64,000 nt of DNA from Bradyrhizobium murdochi (GCF_000472965.1 NZ_AXAU01000001.1:1094243-1158242), one strand, 5' to 3'; positions 1 through 8,456 are shown, counted from the first letter of the stretch. The notes: generated from the sequence alone by a model not told the origin. A program made the numbers and translations.

Positions 1-1
1 A

Positions 2-262
2 TCGACGCGCGCGCCGATCATGACGGCGTACCGTCAGCAGGCGCTGGCCTGCGCCTCCGCGCTGTCAGGCGGGCCGCGGCGCGTCAGGGATTTGCGGGCG
101 GAGATTCCCGATGCCGGAAAAATCCTCTTGCATAATGTTTATGGCTGGTTCGATCGCGCCGAGCGCGGCATCTACGTGCTGACTGATGCCGGCCATGCCG
201 CGCTGAAGCGCTGGCCACAACCGCCGCTGGATCTGGCTGTCGCGGGCAATCCCTCGCCATGA
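2..262 (+). CDS. DUF2161 PD-(D/E)XK-type phosphodiesterase, C-terminal fragment
   Basis: The reading frame is open to the window edge, so only the C-terminal ~86 residues are present. The segment STRAPIMTAYRQQAL followed by a GPRRVRDLR stretch and HNVYGWFDRAERGIYVLT is what I recall as the conserved C-terminus of DUF2161 proteins, which carry a restriction-like PD-(D/E)XK nuclease fold upstream. The last ~60 residues look like a small winged-helix module. The nuclease core lies outside the window, so activity cannot be judged. The internal ATG is unlikely to be the true start because the similarity continues upstream of it. Substrate unknown. Confidence 0.6.
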   Translation, partial: STRAPIMTAYRQQALACASALSGGPRRVRDLRAEIPDAGKILLHNVYGWFDRAERGIYVLTDAGHAALKRWPQPPLDLAVAGNPSP

Positions 263-405
263 TGGCAAGCATGGTGACACCGAACCATACAGCGCTACCG
301 GACTTGAAAGATTTTAGACGCATGGCTGTATTGCCGAGCGAAATTCATATTGCAATGCAACATTAGGGCACCTAGGTATCTCCGCAATCAAATGCGAGGC
401 GCCTT

Positions 406-708
406 ATGAGCGAAGACTGGAACACGAAATACGGCACACGACGCGTCCGGCGGGATCCGCCGACGCTGGAGGAGGCAATCTTCGCCGCGGTCGGGATCAC
501 TGACGATCAGCAGCAGCAGGCGGAAATCGCCGCCGCGCTGATGGGCCTGCCTTATGAGGAAGTGCTGGCTGAAGTGAAGAAGACCGGCCGTGCGCTGGCA
601 CGATCGGCCACCCGCGTCATTGCAGGCGAGCAAGGCGCACAGCGTTCGGTCGTGGTCGAGCGCCGCGTCGTCAGGCGTTTTGGCAATGACAAGCGTACCG
701 GCACCTGA
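406..708 (+). CDS. conserved hypothetical protein, 100 aa
   Basis: Charged soluble protein of 100 residues with no signal peptide or membrane segment. A GAGG ribosome-binding site lies 8 bases before the ATG. The centre (about residues 20-65) is predicted helical and contains a run of four glutamines (DDQQQQAEI). The C-terminus is Arg/Val rich (VVVERRVVRRF), which could bind nucleic acid or a partner; that is only a guess. No named family recognised. It stands alone between the DUF2161 fragment and a convergent GNAT gene. Coding confidence rests on the ribosome-binding site and the GC-rich third positions. Confidence 0.6.
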   Translation: MSEDWNTKYGTRRVRRDPPTLEEAIFAAVGITDDQQQQAEIAAALMGLPYEEVLAEVKKTGRALARSATRVIAGEQGAQRSVVVERRVVRRFGNDKRTGT

Positions 709-786
709 ACAGCCGCGACTAGCTGAATTGCACGGAGAATTGCCCAAGGCGTTGGGCAATCCTCGAGATCGAACGTACGGATCGGC

Positions 787-1419
787 TTAAGAGGCCCCCC
801 ACTCAGACGGGGCGGTCCCGGCCATACGAAGCAGCATTCGCCGATAAGCGCGGTTGAAAGCCACCACCGCCCGCGTCGTATTCAGCACGCTCTCGATCCA
901 GGACGTCGCAAGTTCGGCCTGATCATACTTCGTCAGATCGATCGTGCCGGTGGATTCGCCGTGGCGGAATACAAGCTGCGCGCCAAACTTGCTGGCGAGC
1001 GCCCGCATCGCCTCGTTCTGCGCGCCGGTGGTGATTCGCAGGCTTTTATAGCCCTTGGCGCGTGCTTCCTTGATCAGCTTGCGGAACAGGATGCTGCCGA
1101 CGCCGCGACGCCGCACGGAGGTTTCGACGCTGAAGGCGATCTCGGGAAGCGAATCCGGTGACTGGTCCGGCGGATGCAGCTCCGCCGCTCCGCGAACCAC
1201 GCCGTTTTCAAAGAAGGCGATGATCGTCGTGCCGTCATTGGCGCATTTCTCGGCGTAGCGCTCGATGAAGCTGTCGTCCATGAAGCCATGGAAACGATCG
1301 CGACGGCTGGTGCGGTCGAGCCGCAGCAGGTGATCGCGCAATAGCGGCAGTTCTTCCTGCTGGCTCAGCGTGCGCACGCTGCTATCGGCAAGCGCAGCCG
1401 CAATAACGGTGAGGTACAT
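787..1419 (-). CDS. GNAT-family N-acetyltransferase
   Basis: 210-residue GNAT-fold protein that would transfer an acyl group from acyl-CoA to an unidentified amine. Motif A is visible near residues 110-130 as a beta strand (LPEIAFSVE) followed by the acyl-CoA loop RRRGVGSILFRKLI, of the R/Q-x-x-G-x-G/A type; motif B follows around YKSLRITTGAQNEAM. About 35 extra residues at each end lie outside the core. A GAGGAG ribosome-binding site lies 9 bases before the ATG. Single gene, divergent from the AraC-type regulator to its right, with a CtrA-like site in the shared intergenic region. Substrate cannot be inferred. Confidence 0.8.
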   Translation of the reverse strand: MYLTVIAAALADSSVRTLSQQEELPLLRDHLLRLDRTSRRDRFHGFMDDSFIERYAEKCANDGTTIIAFFENGVVRGAAELHPPDQSPDSLPEIAFSVETSVRRRGVGSILFRKLIKEARAKGYKSLRITTGAQNEAMRALASKFGAQLVFRHGESTGTIDLTKYDQAELATSWIESVLNTTRAVVAFNRAYRRMLLRMAGTAPSEWGAS

Positions 1420-1569
1420 AGTCCAAAACTCCTCTGAGAAAACCCTCGAGGAGGCGTCGAATCCCTAGACCACCCATATTGTGCGGCGCAACATCGAATT
1501 CAAGACCGGATTGCTCCGTGTACTGCCTTAAATAACAGCAACATTTCCAGCGATTTAGCCGACCCGCCA

Positions 1570-1584
1570 TTAACCAATTGTTAA
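1570..1584. promoter_or_regulatory. CtrA-type binding site (TTAA-N7-TTAA)
   Basis: The sequence TTAACCAATTGTTAA matches the full CtrA consensus of two TTAA half-sites separated by 7 bases, and it is also an imperfect palindrome (TTAAC/GTTAA). It lies between the divergent GNAT and AraC-type genes, about 150 bases from the first and 47 from the second. CtrA is the alphaproteobacterial cell-cycle response regulator. Binding here is inferred from the motif alone; a palindrome-binding regulator is an alternative. Confidence 0.4.
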
Positions 1585-1630
1585 GCTTCGTCACCCGGCC
1601 CAAAGTGGGCATGGAGCTTGCTTATTTTGG

Positions 1631-2632
1631 ATGCGCCAAGCCCAGGCAACGCACCCGGATGGTTCGTGGAGACCCATTGTGGCTGTCGTGCTCGACACCA
1701 GATCTTGCCTTCCGGAGCGCCGGCTTGCGGTGTGGCAGGACATCGTGTGCGACACCTTCGTCGGGCTCGACTGCAAATCGGACCTGCGCGGCGCGTTTTG
1801 GGGCTCGGTGTCGCAATCCAGAATTGGACAGGTCGCGCTCACGCAGGTCGATTCCACTGCACAGCGGGTATTCCGCACGCCGTCGCGAATAGCCCGCGCC
1901 AGCGAAGATTTCGTGCTGATGGCGCTGGGCAACAACGGCGTGAACGGCGTGTTTCAGGATGGCCGCGAGGCTGTCGTCTCCGCGGGACAATTCGTCATTT
2001 ACGACACCACCCGCCCCTACGAGCTGCGGTTCGACGACAGCTTTTCGCAGACCATCTTCCAGATGCCGCGCAAGCTGCTGCAACAACGCGTCGGCTCGTT
2101 CGATAGTCTGACTGCGACGACGTTTGCAGGCGATCGTCCGCTCGAACGGCTGACATATGATTTCGCGCGCAATGTGAGCAAGACGATCGAACTGGTTGAT
2201 CCCGCCGCCGCAACGCGCCTGCTCGACCAGGCGCTCGACCTGCTGGCGATGACGCTTGCCGAAAGGCTGCATGCCCGCTTGCCGGAGCAGTCGGCCCACC
2301 GGTCGGCGCTGCTCTATCGCCTCAAGAACCATATCCTGACGCATCTTTCCGATCCCGAACTGTCGCTGCCGCGCGCTGCAGCCGCAGTCGGAATCTCGCC
2401 GCGTTATGCCAGCGATCTGATGGCCGCCGAACAATCCTCGTTCCGCAGCTATGTGCAGGCGCAACGGCTGGAGCGCTGCAAGCGTGATCTTGCCGACCCC
2501 GCCTACCAGGCCCGGCACATCGGCGAGATCGCCTTCGCCTGGGGCTTCAACGACCTCGCCCATTTCAGCCGCATCTTCAAGCAGCGCTTCGGCATCTCGC
2601 CGCGCGAATGGCGCGAGCAGCCGGGCAAGTAA
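1631..2632 (+). CDS. AraC-family regulator, likely activator of the nitrilase/aldoxime dehydratase genes
   Basis: About 333 residues. The N-terminal ~190 resemble the AraC-binding-like sensor domain of NitR/FeaR-type regulators (RRLAVWQDIVCDTFVGLDC; later FVIYDTTRPYELRF). The C-terminal ~100 residues are a double helix-turn-helix AraC domain (LSLPRAAAAVGISPRY; then IGEIAFAWGFNDLAHFSRIF and FGISPREWR). It sits 175 bases upstream of, and in the same direction as, a nitrilase and an aldoxime dehydratase, as in known aldoxime-nitrile clusters where an AraC member activates the enzymes; the role is inferred from this. The start is uncertain: a GTG 48 bases further in (VAVVLDTRSCLPERR) fits the family about as well. 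Confidence 0.82.
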   Translation: MRQAQATHPDGSWRPIVAVVLDTRSCLPERRLAVWQDIVCDTFVGLDCKSDLRGAFWGSVSQSRIGQVALTQVDSTAQRVFRTPSRIARASEDFVLMALGNNGVNGVFQDGREAVVSAGQFVIYDTTRPYELRFDDSFSQTIFQMPRKLLQQRVGSFDSLTATTFAGDRPLERLTYDFARNVSKTIELVDPAAATRLLDQALDLLAMTLAERLHARLPEQSAHRSALLYRLKNHILTHLSDPELSLPRAAAAVGISPRYASDLMAAEQSSFRSYVQAQRLERCKRDLADPAYQARHIGEIAFAWGFNDLAHFSRIFKQRFGISPREWREQPGK

Positions 2633-2807
2633 CGTCTTTCGACCTCACCTCTTCTTCCCGTTGCGCCCACCCATCGGACGCCGCTTAGCGCCGTCCTCCT
2701 GCCGGTTAAGACAAGTTTTCGTTCCGCCGCGGACAAGCGGTGCGCATCGCCACGGCTGTAGGCTTGGCATCAGCGAATGTCAGTTGTCGATGCGGGAGGA
2801 CGATGCG

Positions 2808-3821
2808 ATGGGTCTGGTTCATCAGAAATACAAGGTGGCGGTGGTTCAGGCGGCGCCGGTTTTTCTCGATCTTGATGCGACCGTGGACAAGACTATCAAC
2901 CTGATCGAGGAGGCTTCCGCCAACGGCGCGAAACTGATCGCGTTTCCCGAAACCTTTATTCCCGGGTACCCATGGCAGATCTGGCTCGGCGCGCCGGCCT
3001 GGGCGATCGGTCGCGGTTTCGTGCAGCGCTACTTCGACAACTCGCTCGCCTTCAACAGCCCGCAGGCGGAAAAGATCCGCCAAGCCGTGAAGCGCACCAA
3101 ACTGACCGCGGTGCTCGGACTATCCGAACGCGATGGCGGAAGCCTCTATATCGCGCAATGGCTGATCGGCCCTGACGGCGAGACCATCGCCAAGCGGCGG
3201 AAACTGCGGCCGACCCATGCCGAACGCACCGTGTTCGGTGAAGGCGACGGCAGCGATCTCGCCGTGCACGATCGCGCCGACGTCGGACGGCTCGGTGCCT
3301 TGTGCTGCTGGGAGCATCTGCAGCCGCTGTCGAAATACGCGATGTATGCCCAGAACGAACAGGTCCATGTCGGCGCCTGGCCGAGTTTTTCGCTGTACGA
3401 TCCGTTCGCGCATGCGCTCGGCCATGAGGTCAACAATGCCGCCAGCAAGGTCTATGCGGTCGAAGGCTCGTGCTTCTTCCTCGGCCCCTGCGCTGTCGTT
3501 TCGCAAGCCATGATCGACGAACTCTGCGACACCCCCGAAAAGCATGCCTTCCTGCATGTCGGCGGCGGCCACGCCGTGATCTACGGGCCGGACGGCAGTT
3601 CGCTGGCCGATAAACTCCCGCCTGACCAGGAAGGAATTTTGTATGCCGACATCGACCTCGGCATGATCGGGGTAGCGAAGAACGCCGCCGATCCGGCCGG
3701 GCATTATTCGCGGCCCGACGTCACGCGGCTGTTGCTCAACTCCACGCGCGCCAACCGCGTCGAGCATTTCTCGCTTCCTGTCGACGCCGAGGTCATGAGC
3801 GAAATCAGGCTGCAGGCCTGA
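2808..3821 (+). CDS. nitrilase (nitrile aminohydrolase)
   Basis: 337-residue carbon-nitrogen hydrolase converting nitriles to carboxylic acids and ammonia. The triad is visible: Glu48 in FPETFIPGYPW, Lys132 in KRRKLRPTHAER, and Cys167 in ALCCWEHLQPL, with the CWE signature of true nitrilases rather than amidases. Length is typical (330-370). The reading frame is open well upstream, but GGGAGGA lies 7 bases before this ATG and the family similarity begins here, so this start was chosen. It is followed after 32 bases by an aldoxime dehydratase, giving the chain aldoxime to nitrile to acid. Preferred substrate (aryl-aceto, aliphatic or aromatic) cannot be read from sequence alone. Confidence 0.92.
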   Translation: MGLVHQKYKVAVVQAAPVFLDLDATVDKTINLIEEASANGAKLIAFPETFIPGYPWQIWLGAPAWAIGRGFVQRYFDNSLAFNSPQAEKIRQAVKRTKLTAVLGLSERDGGSLYIAQWLIGPDGETIAKRRKLRPTHAERTVFGEGDGSDLAVHDRADVGRLGALCCWEHLQPLSKYAMYAQNEQVHVGAWPSFSLYDPFAHALGHEVNNAASKVYAVEGSCFFLGPCAVVSQAMIDELCDTPEKHAFLHVGGGHAVIYGPDGSSLADKLPPDQEGILYADIDLGMIGVAKNAADPAGHYSRPDVTRLLLNSTRANRVEHFSLPVDAEVMSEIRLQA

Positions 3822-3853
3822 CGCGCTTCATTTTTTCGAGAAGGAGCAGGCCC

Positions 3854-4903
3854 ATGGAATCCGCAATCCCTGCGCATCTGCAAACCGCGCGAACGCGTCA
3901 CCGCCGCGTCGGTGAAGATTATGCGCCGCCCTACCCGTCCTTCGTGGCGCGGCACAAGCCAAGCGTGACGCGGGTCGTGATGGCCTATTTCGGCATCCAA
4001 TCCCGCGGCGCGTTCCCGGCCGTCGCGGAGCAGGCGTTGGCCCGGCTCGCATCGGATTTCGCAGCCGCGGACGGCCCTTCCCATTGGGACCGCGCGAGCT
4101 ATATCGATGAGGCCGGTTTCACCAACGTCATCACGGTGGCCTATTGGGATGACCGGCAGAAATTCGATCGCTGGTTTCCCGCCGTGCGCGAGCGCTGGAC
4201 TGGCGAGCAACGGACCAATAACGGGTGCGGGACTTTCATCGAGGCGCTTTACCCGTCCGTGGAAGGCTACGAGACGCTGTTCTCTTCGCTCGGAAGGCCC
4301 GAAGGCGTCGCCGTTCTCGCCGATGGCATGAGCGGCGAAGTGTTGGAGCACGCCTATTGGGGTGGCATGCGCGACCGCATCCCGCTGTCCCAAACCAGCG
4401 AGATGGCGCCCTCAGGTTCCGCGCGAGCCATTCGTGAGGGCGCGCGCATCCGGATCATCCCGCACGACAACATCTGCCTGATCCGCTCGGGCCAGGATTG
4501 GGGCGATACCGAATCCGCGGAGCGCAAGATGTACCTCGGCGATGTCGAGCCGGTGCTGCGCGAAGGCATGGATTTCCTCCGCGACCAGGGACGTTCGATC
4601 GGCTGCTACGCCAACCGCTACATGACCGTCATCGGCCCTGACGGCGCGCGAGCCGAAAAGTCCTACGGCATGAGCTGGTGGAAGAGCCTGTCGGCGCTGG
4701 AGCGCTGGGCTGAATCGCATCCGACCCATGTCAGGATTTTCGGCGCCGCCATGAAATATCTGTCGACGCTCGGACCGGCCGCAAAACTGCGGCTGTACCA
4801 CGAGGTCACCGTCGCCCGCGCCGACGAACAGCTCTTCGAATATGCGGATTGTCACCCGCAAACCGGAATGCTGAACGCCGTGCAGAGGGTGGAGACGGCC
4901 TGA
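3854..4903 (+). CDS. aldoxime dehydratase (phenylacetaldoxime dehydratase family)
   Basis: 349 residues, the usual size of haem-containing aldoxime dehydratases, which remove water from aldoximes to give nitriles. Family marks include SHWDRASYIDEAGFTNVI near residue 75, a YWGGMRDRIP segment near 175, and a C-terminal region with SHPTHVRIFG and LRLYHEVTVA. By family knowledge one of these histidines (His289/292) should be the axial haem ligand and the one in LYHEV (His316) the catalytic distal residue; exact pairing needs an alignment. AAGGAG precedes the ATG. Co-transcribed with the nitrilase just upstream, so the nitrile product feeds directly into that enzyme. It ends 2 bases before a convergent thioesterase gene. 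Confidence 0.92.
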   Translation: MESAIPAHLQTARTRHRRVGEDYAPPYPSFVARHKPSVTRVVMAYFGIQSRGAFPAVAEQALARLASDFAAADGPSHWDRASYIDEAGFTNVITVAYWDDRQKFDRWFPAVRERWTGEQRTNNGCGTFIEALYPSVEGYETLFSSLGRPEGVAVLADGMSGEVLEHAYWGGMRDRIPLSQTSEMAPSGSARAIREGARIRIIPHDNICLIRSGQDWGDTESAERKMYLGDVEPVLREGMDFLRDQGRSIGCYANRYMTVIGPDGARAEKSYGMSWWKSLSALERWAESHPTHVRIFGAAMKYLSTLGPAAKLRLYHEVTVARADEQLFEYADCHPQTGMLNAVQRVETA

Positions 4904-4905
4904 GG

Positions 4906-5304
4906 CTACAGCACCATCTGGGTTTGCGTAACGACCGCGACCAGCTTGCCGTCCTCTGTCTCCAGCCGCGTCTGCCAGACTTGGGTGCGGCGCCCCCGAT
5001 GCACCGGTGTGGCGGTCGCTATCACCGTAGACCCTTCCTTGGCGCCGCCGATAAAATTGGTCTTGCTCTCGATCGTGGTGGTGCCCTTGGCATCTTCGGG
5101 CAGATTGATGAAGGTCGCGGCAGCGCCGACTGAATCCGCAAGGGCCATGATCGCGCCGCCGTGAATCGTATTCCGCAGCGTGCAGAGGTCCGGCCGCACC
5201 AGCATCCTGGCGACCACCCGATCCATTCCGGCTTCCGTGAAGGTAACCCCCTTCAGTTCCGCAAACGGCATCTTCATCGACTGGATCTTTTCGAGCGGCG
5301 TCAT
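4906..5304 (-). CDS. PaaI-type hotdog-fold thioesterase
   Basis: 132-residue hotdog-fold acyl-CoA thioesterase. The core motif LRNTIHGGAIMALADSVG near residues 45-60 corresponds to the N-terminal helix region of PaaI/YbgC-like enzymes, where the HGG..AL..D pattern contributes catalytic residues; the C-terminal strands end in TQVWQTRLETEDGKLVAVVT. The frame is open 126 bases further upstream, but a GGAGGA ribosome-binding site directly precedes this ATG and the domain starts here. Convergent with the aldoxime dehydratase and unlikely to share its regulation. Substrate not predictable. Confidence 0.82.
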   Translation of the reverse strand: MTPLEKIQSMKMPFAELKGVTFTEAGMDRVVARMLVRPDLCTLRNTIHGGAIMALADSVGAAATFINLPEDAKGTTTIESKTNFIGGAKEGSTVIATATPVHRGRRTQVWQTRLETEDGKLVAVVTQTQMVL

Positions 5305-5428
5305 TCGTCCTCCGGCTTTTCTTTGAAGTGATTTCCTGAACAGAATGGAGGCTGCCGGTAAATCAGGCAATGACCTCCGAGGTAATGGCGGCCGTGACAT
5401 GGCGCGCGGAATTCGGCATACCGTCGGC

Positions 5429-6220
5429 ATGCGCTACTTCCCGCCCCGCCGGATCGTCTGCCTGACCGAGGAGACCGTGGAGACGCTGTACTTGCTCGGC
5501 GAGCAGGACCGCATCGTCGGTGTCTCCGGCTATGCGGTGCGCCCGCCGGGCGTCCGTCGCGAGAAGCCGCGGGTCTCGGCCTTCATATCGGCGGACATTC
5601 CAAAGATTCTGGCGCTTGAGCCCGACCTCGTGCTCGCCTTTTCCGATCTGCAGGCAAACATCGTTGCCGACCTCGTGCGCGCGGGCGTCGCCGTCCATGT
5701 CTTCAACCAGCGCGACATTGCGGGCATCCTCGCGATGATCCGGACGCTGGGGGCTATGGTCGGTGCGGCGGAGCGCGGGGATCAACTCGCGCGCGGCTTT
5801 GAAGAGCGCCTCGCGCAGGTCGCCGCGACGCCCCGGGCCGCACCGAAGCCCAAAGTCTATTTCGAGGAGTGGGACGATCCGCTGATCTCCGGCATCGGCT
5901 GGGTTTCCGAACTGATCGAGATCGCCGGTGGCGAGGACGCGCTGCCGAAGCTGCGGTTTCAGCAGGCCGCCAAGGACCGGATCATTTCGTCCGACGTGGT
6001 GCGCGACGCCGCACCCGATGTGATCCTCGCCTCGTGGTGCGGCAAGAAGGTGGTGCCCGACCGCATCCGGCAGCGTTCGGGCTGGGGCGATATCCCAGCG
6101 GTGCGCAACAACCGCATTGTCGAAATCAAGTCGACGATCATCCTGCAACCGGGGCCGGCTGCGCTGACGGATGGGCTGGATGCGATTGTTAGGGCGTTGT
6201 GGCCGGAGTCGACAATTTAA
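5429..6220 (+). CDS. BtuF-like cobalamin/haem-type substrate-binding protein
   Basis: 263 residues with a helical-backbone-metal-receptor fold as in BtuF/FhuD: RRIVCLTEETVETLYLLGEQDRIVGVSGYAV at the N-terminus (first lobe, quoted in part), a lobe-linking helix around residue 110, and a second lobe containing GWVSELIEIAGGED and PDVILASWCGK. No signal peptide is evident from this start or from in-frame starts up to 84 bases upstream (first at 5345), so it may be cytoplasmic or its export signal is unusual. No permease or ATPase gene is adjacent, which makes a transport role uncertain. Start chosen from the family N-terminus; no strong ribosome-binding site seen. Confidence 0.7.
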   Translation: MRYFPPRRIVCLTEETVETLYLLGEQDRIVGVSGYAVRPPGVRREKPRVSAFISADIPKILALEPDLVLAFSDLQANIVADLVRAGVAVHVFNQRDIAGILAMIRTLGAMVGAAERGDQLARGFEERLAQVAATPRAAPKPKVYFEEWDDPLISGIGWVSELIEIAGGEDALPKLRFQQAAKDRIISSDVVRDAAPDVILASWCGKKVVPDRIRQRSGWGDIPAVRNNRIVEIKSTIILQPGPAALTDGLDAIVRALWPESTI

Positions 6221-6221
6221 C

Positions 6222-6341
6222 CGTCGTCCCTGCGAACGCAGGGACCCATAACCACTGGCGCCAATTGGAGCAGAAGGTCACGACCATCTCGCGCCACTGA
6301 GAGGCCGCGGCGTATGGGTCCCTGCGTTCGCAGGGACGACG
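6222..6341. repeat. composite palindromic intergenic repeat
   Basis: Two 29-base arms (6222-6250 and 6313-6341) are perfect reverse complements. Each arm is itself a hairpin, GTCCCTGCG-AA-CGCAGGGAC. About 62 bases separate them. The element fills the gap between two convergent genes, where it could act as a bidirectional terminator. Similar GTCCCTGCG...CGCAGGGAC palindromes are scattered in Bradyrhizobium genomes (from memory), so this is probably a REP/BIME-type element. Confidence 0.85.
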
Positions 6342-6360
6342 TAGCTTTCGCAGCGCGCGC

Positions 6361-7638
6361 CTACATCTTCTCCACACCGCACCATTCCGCAATGAACAGC
6401 GCGGTGGCTTTGGTCGACTTTCGCAACGAGTCCAGCTCGACATACTCGTTGAAGCCGTGCATCGCGGCGCCCTTCGCGCCGAAGCAGAGGCTCGGAATGT
6501 TGTAATTCAACCCGTAGAACCGGGTATCGGTCAGCGCGGTGAACGCGCGATCTGGCACCGCGCCTCCATAGACGGCGTCGAACGCTTTTGCGAAAGCGGC
6601 TTCCGGCTCAGCCGAGTTCGTCAGCTCATAACCCTCAGACAAAAAGCCCGACCATTCGACCTGCGGCGGATTGTTGGAGAGGAATCGATGACCGCGCGCC
6701 GCCGCCGACACGCAGGCCAAAATCTCCTTCTGGCATTCGGCGATCGACCAGCCCGGCAGGACTGCAATCCGGCAATCGACGTCGCACCAGGCCGGCACGC
6801 TGGAGGCCCAGTCGCCGCCCTTGATGATGCCGGGGTTGAAGTTGAGCGGATGCGCGACCGCCTTGAAATGGCGGTCCGCCTTGGCACGCTCGTTCCAGTC
6901 GGCCTCGAGCTTCTGCAGCGCGTGGATCAGATGATACGCCGCCATGATCGCGTTGGCACCGGCGCCGGCCTCGAACACATGCACCGGGAAGCCGCGCACC
7001 TTCAGGCGAAACCAGATCACGCCGACCTGCGAGCGCACCATGGTCTCGCCGGTCGGCTCCGGGATGAAGCAGGCGTCCGCGCGATAACCGCGCTGGAGGG
7101 TAGAGAGTGCGCCGACGCCGGTCGACTCTTCCTCGATCACGGATTGAAAATGGATGCGCGCCGTCGGCCTTAGCCCGGCAGCCTTGATCGCATCCAGCGC
7201 ATACAGCGCACCGATGGTGCCGGATTTCATGTCGCAGGCGCCGCGGCCGTACATTTTGCCGTCCTTGATGGCGGGCGAGAACGGCGGCGTTTCCCACATG
7301 TCGAGGGGACCGGCCGGCACCACGTCGCAATGACCCTGCAAGATCAGCGATTTGCCTGAAATGTTCGCGGGACGGTACGTGCCGACCACCGTGCGCGCTC
7401 TGGAAAAATCATGCTCGATCGGACCGAAGCCGCGCAGACCCTTCAAATCCTCGACGTCGATATGCCAATCGTCGACCTCGTAGCCGCGTTGGCGCAGGAG
7501 ATCGCCGATCATGTCCTGGCACGGCCCCTCGGCGCCGCGGGTCGAGGGGATCGCAACGAAATCCTTCGTCGTCGCCAGTTGCGCATCAAAGCCGGCGTCG
7601 ACGGCGTCGAGGATTCTTTGTTGCGTATCGGTCGTCAT
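6361..7638 (-). CDS. M20-family deacylase/peptidase (ArgE/DapE type)
   Basis: 425-residue zinc amidohydrolase. Metal-binding segments of the M20 family are present: GHCDVVPAGP (first His and Asp), YGRGACDMKSG (bridging Asp), IEEESTG (catalytic Glu plus ligand) and FIPEPTGE (Glu/Asp ligand); near the end AAMHGFNEYVE supplies the last His. The dimerisation domain is the insertion between about residues 180 and 300. It belongs to the acetylornithine deacetylase/succinyl-diaminopimelate desuccinylase group, but no arginine or lysine genes are adjacent, so the substrate is open. The frame runs 102 bases upstream; the start was set at MTTDTQQ, with GGAG before it. Confidence 0.88.
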   Translation of the reverse strand: MTTDTQQRILDAVDAGFDAQLATTKDFVAIPSTRGAEGPCQDMIGDLLRQRGYEVDDWHIDVEDLKGLRGFGPIEHDFSRARTVVGTYRPANISGKSLILQGHCDVVPAGPLDMWETPPFSPAIKDGKMYGRGACDMKSGTIGALYALDAIKAAGLRPTARIHFQSVIEEESTGVGALSTLQRGYRADACFIPEPTGETMVRSQVGVIWFRLKVRGFPVHVFEAGAGANAIMAAYHLIHALQKLEADWNERAKADRHFKAVAHPLNFNPGIIKGGDWASSVPAWCDVDCRIAVLPGWSIAECQKEILACVSAAARGHRFLSNNPPQVEWSGFLSEGYELTNSAEPEAAFAKAFDAVYGGAVPDRAFTALTDTRFYGLNYNIPSLCFGAKGAAMHGFNEYVELDSLRKSTKATALFIAEWCGVEKM

Positions 7639-7696
7639 GCGGCAGCTCCAGTGAAGGAAATTTCGGGAAGTCGGGTGTGCGCACCCTACCCCGATC

Positions 7697-8410
7697 TCAG
7701 CCGCCGGCGTAATGCGTAAAATGCGCATCCCGCAATGCATCTTCGAGCAGGCGGCCTTCGGAATAGCCGCTCAGCGAGGCCGGTCGCTCGACGCCGTCAA
7801 GGAGCCGCGGACAGGGTTCCGGCCGACCCAGCACGGTCCGCACCGGAATACGCTCGGCATAAACAGGCAGTTCATAGTCTTCATCGTCGTCAGCGACACC
7901 CTTCGACCTGATCTTGGCGGAGGCCTGCTCGATTTCCATCGCGATCACCGACGTCGCCTTGATCTCCTGCGCCGTGCTTTGCCTTAGCGTCGCGGTCCGA
8001 TCGGGAAAGAAGCGGTCGACCATGGCGACGAGCGCGCGCTCCTTCTCCACCGGATCGGTGACGAGATAGGCGGTGCCGAAAGCCATCACGGCGCGGTAAT
8101 CCGCCGAATGATTGAAGCCGCAGCGGGCCAGCACCAGGCTGTCGAGATGGGCAACGGTAAGACAGACCCTCTCGCCCTCGGACTGGTTTCGCAGCATGCG
8201 GCTGGCGCTGCTGCCATGCCAGTACAGTTTGCTGCCCTCCCGCCAGAAGAACGTCGGCGTGCAATAGGGCTGTCCGTCGATGACGTAGGAGACGTGGCAC
8301 AGCATCGAGGCGTCGAGCAGGCTGTGCACGGTGGCGTGGTCGTAGAAGCCGCGATCATGACGGCGCTTCACCTGGTTGCGCGGCGATAACGGATACACAT
8401 CGGCGGTCAC
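7697..8410 (-). CDS. pyridoxamine 5'-phosphate oxidase-like flavin split-barrel protein
   Basis: 237 residues. The N-terminal ~150 form the FMN-binding split barrel (PNPOx-like): LLDASMLCHVSYVIDGQPYCTPTFF, then YWHGSSASRML, the phosphate-binding strand-helix. The C-terminal part adds ~80 residues with the acidic stretch ADDDEDYELPVYAERIPV. A GTG start with AGGAG five bases upstream was chosen; it removes the overlap that the longer open frame would make with the divergent regulator. Divergent from a MocR-type regulator, an arrangement typical of a regulator and its target in vitamin B6 or amine metabolism. The true reaction (oxidase, F420/FMN reductase or haem binding) is unknown. Confidence 0.78.
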   Translation of the reverse strand: MTADVYPLSPRNQVKRRHDRGFYDHATVHSLLDASMLCHVSYVIDGQPYCTPTFFWREGSKLYWHGSSASRMLRNQSEGERVCLTVAHLDSLVLARCGFNHSADYRAVMAFGTAYLVTDPVEKERALVAMVDRFFPDRTATLRQSTAQEIKATSVIAMEIEQASAKIRSKGVADDDEDYELPVYAERIPVRTVLGRPEPCPRLLDGVERPASLSGYSEGRLLEDALRDAHFTHYAGG

Positions 8411-8456
8411 GGCAGCTCCTGTTGGATCGGGTGAGCGGTCGTTGAGAGTTGTACCG

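Noticed and set aside
1622..2563. 313-codon minus-strand open frame
   Set aside because: It is antisense to the AraC-type gene; GC-rich third positions on the plus strand make long shadow frames. No start signal or known domain.
5345..5428. Upstream extension of the BtuF-like gene as a signal peptide, and a cobalamin riboswitch before it
   Set aside because: The extension is polar and not signal-like, and no B12-box or riboswitch folding pattern was found in the short upstream region.
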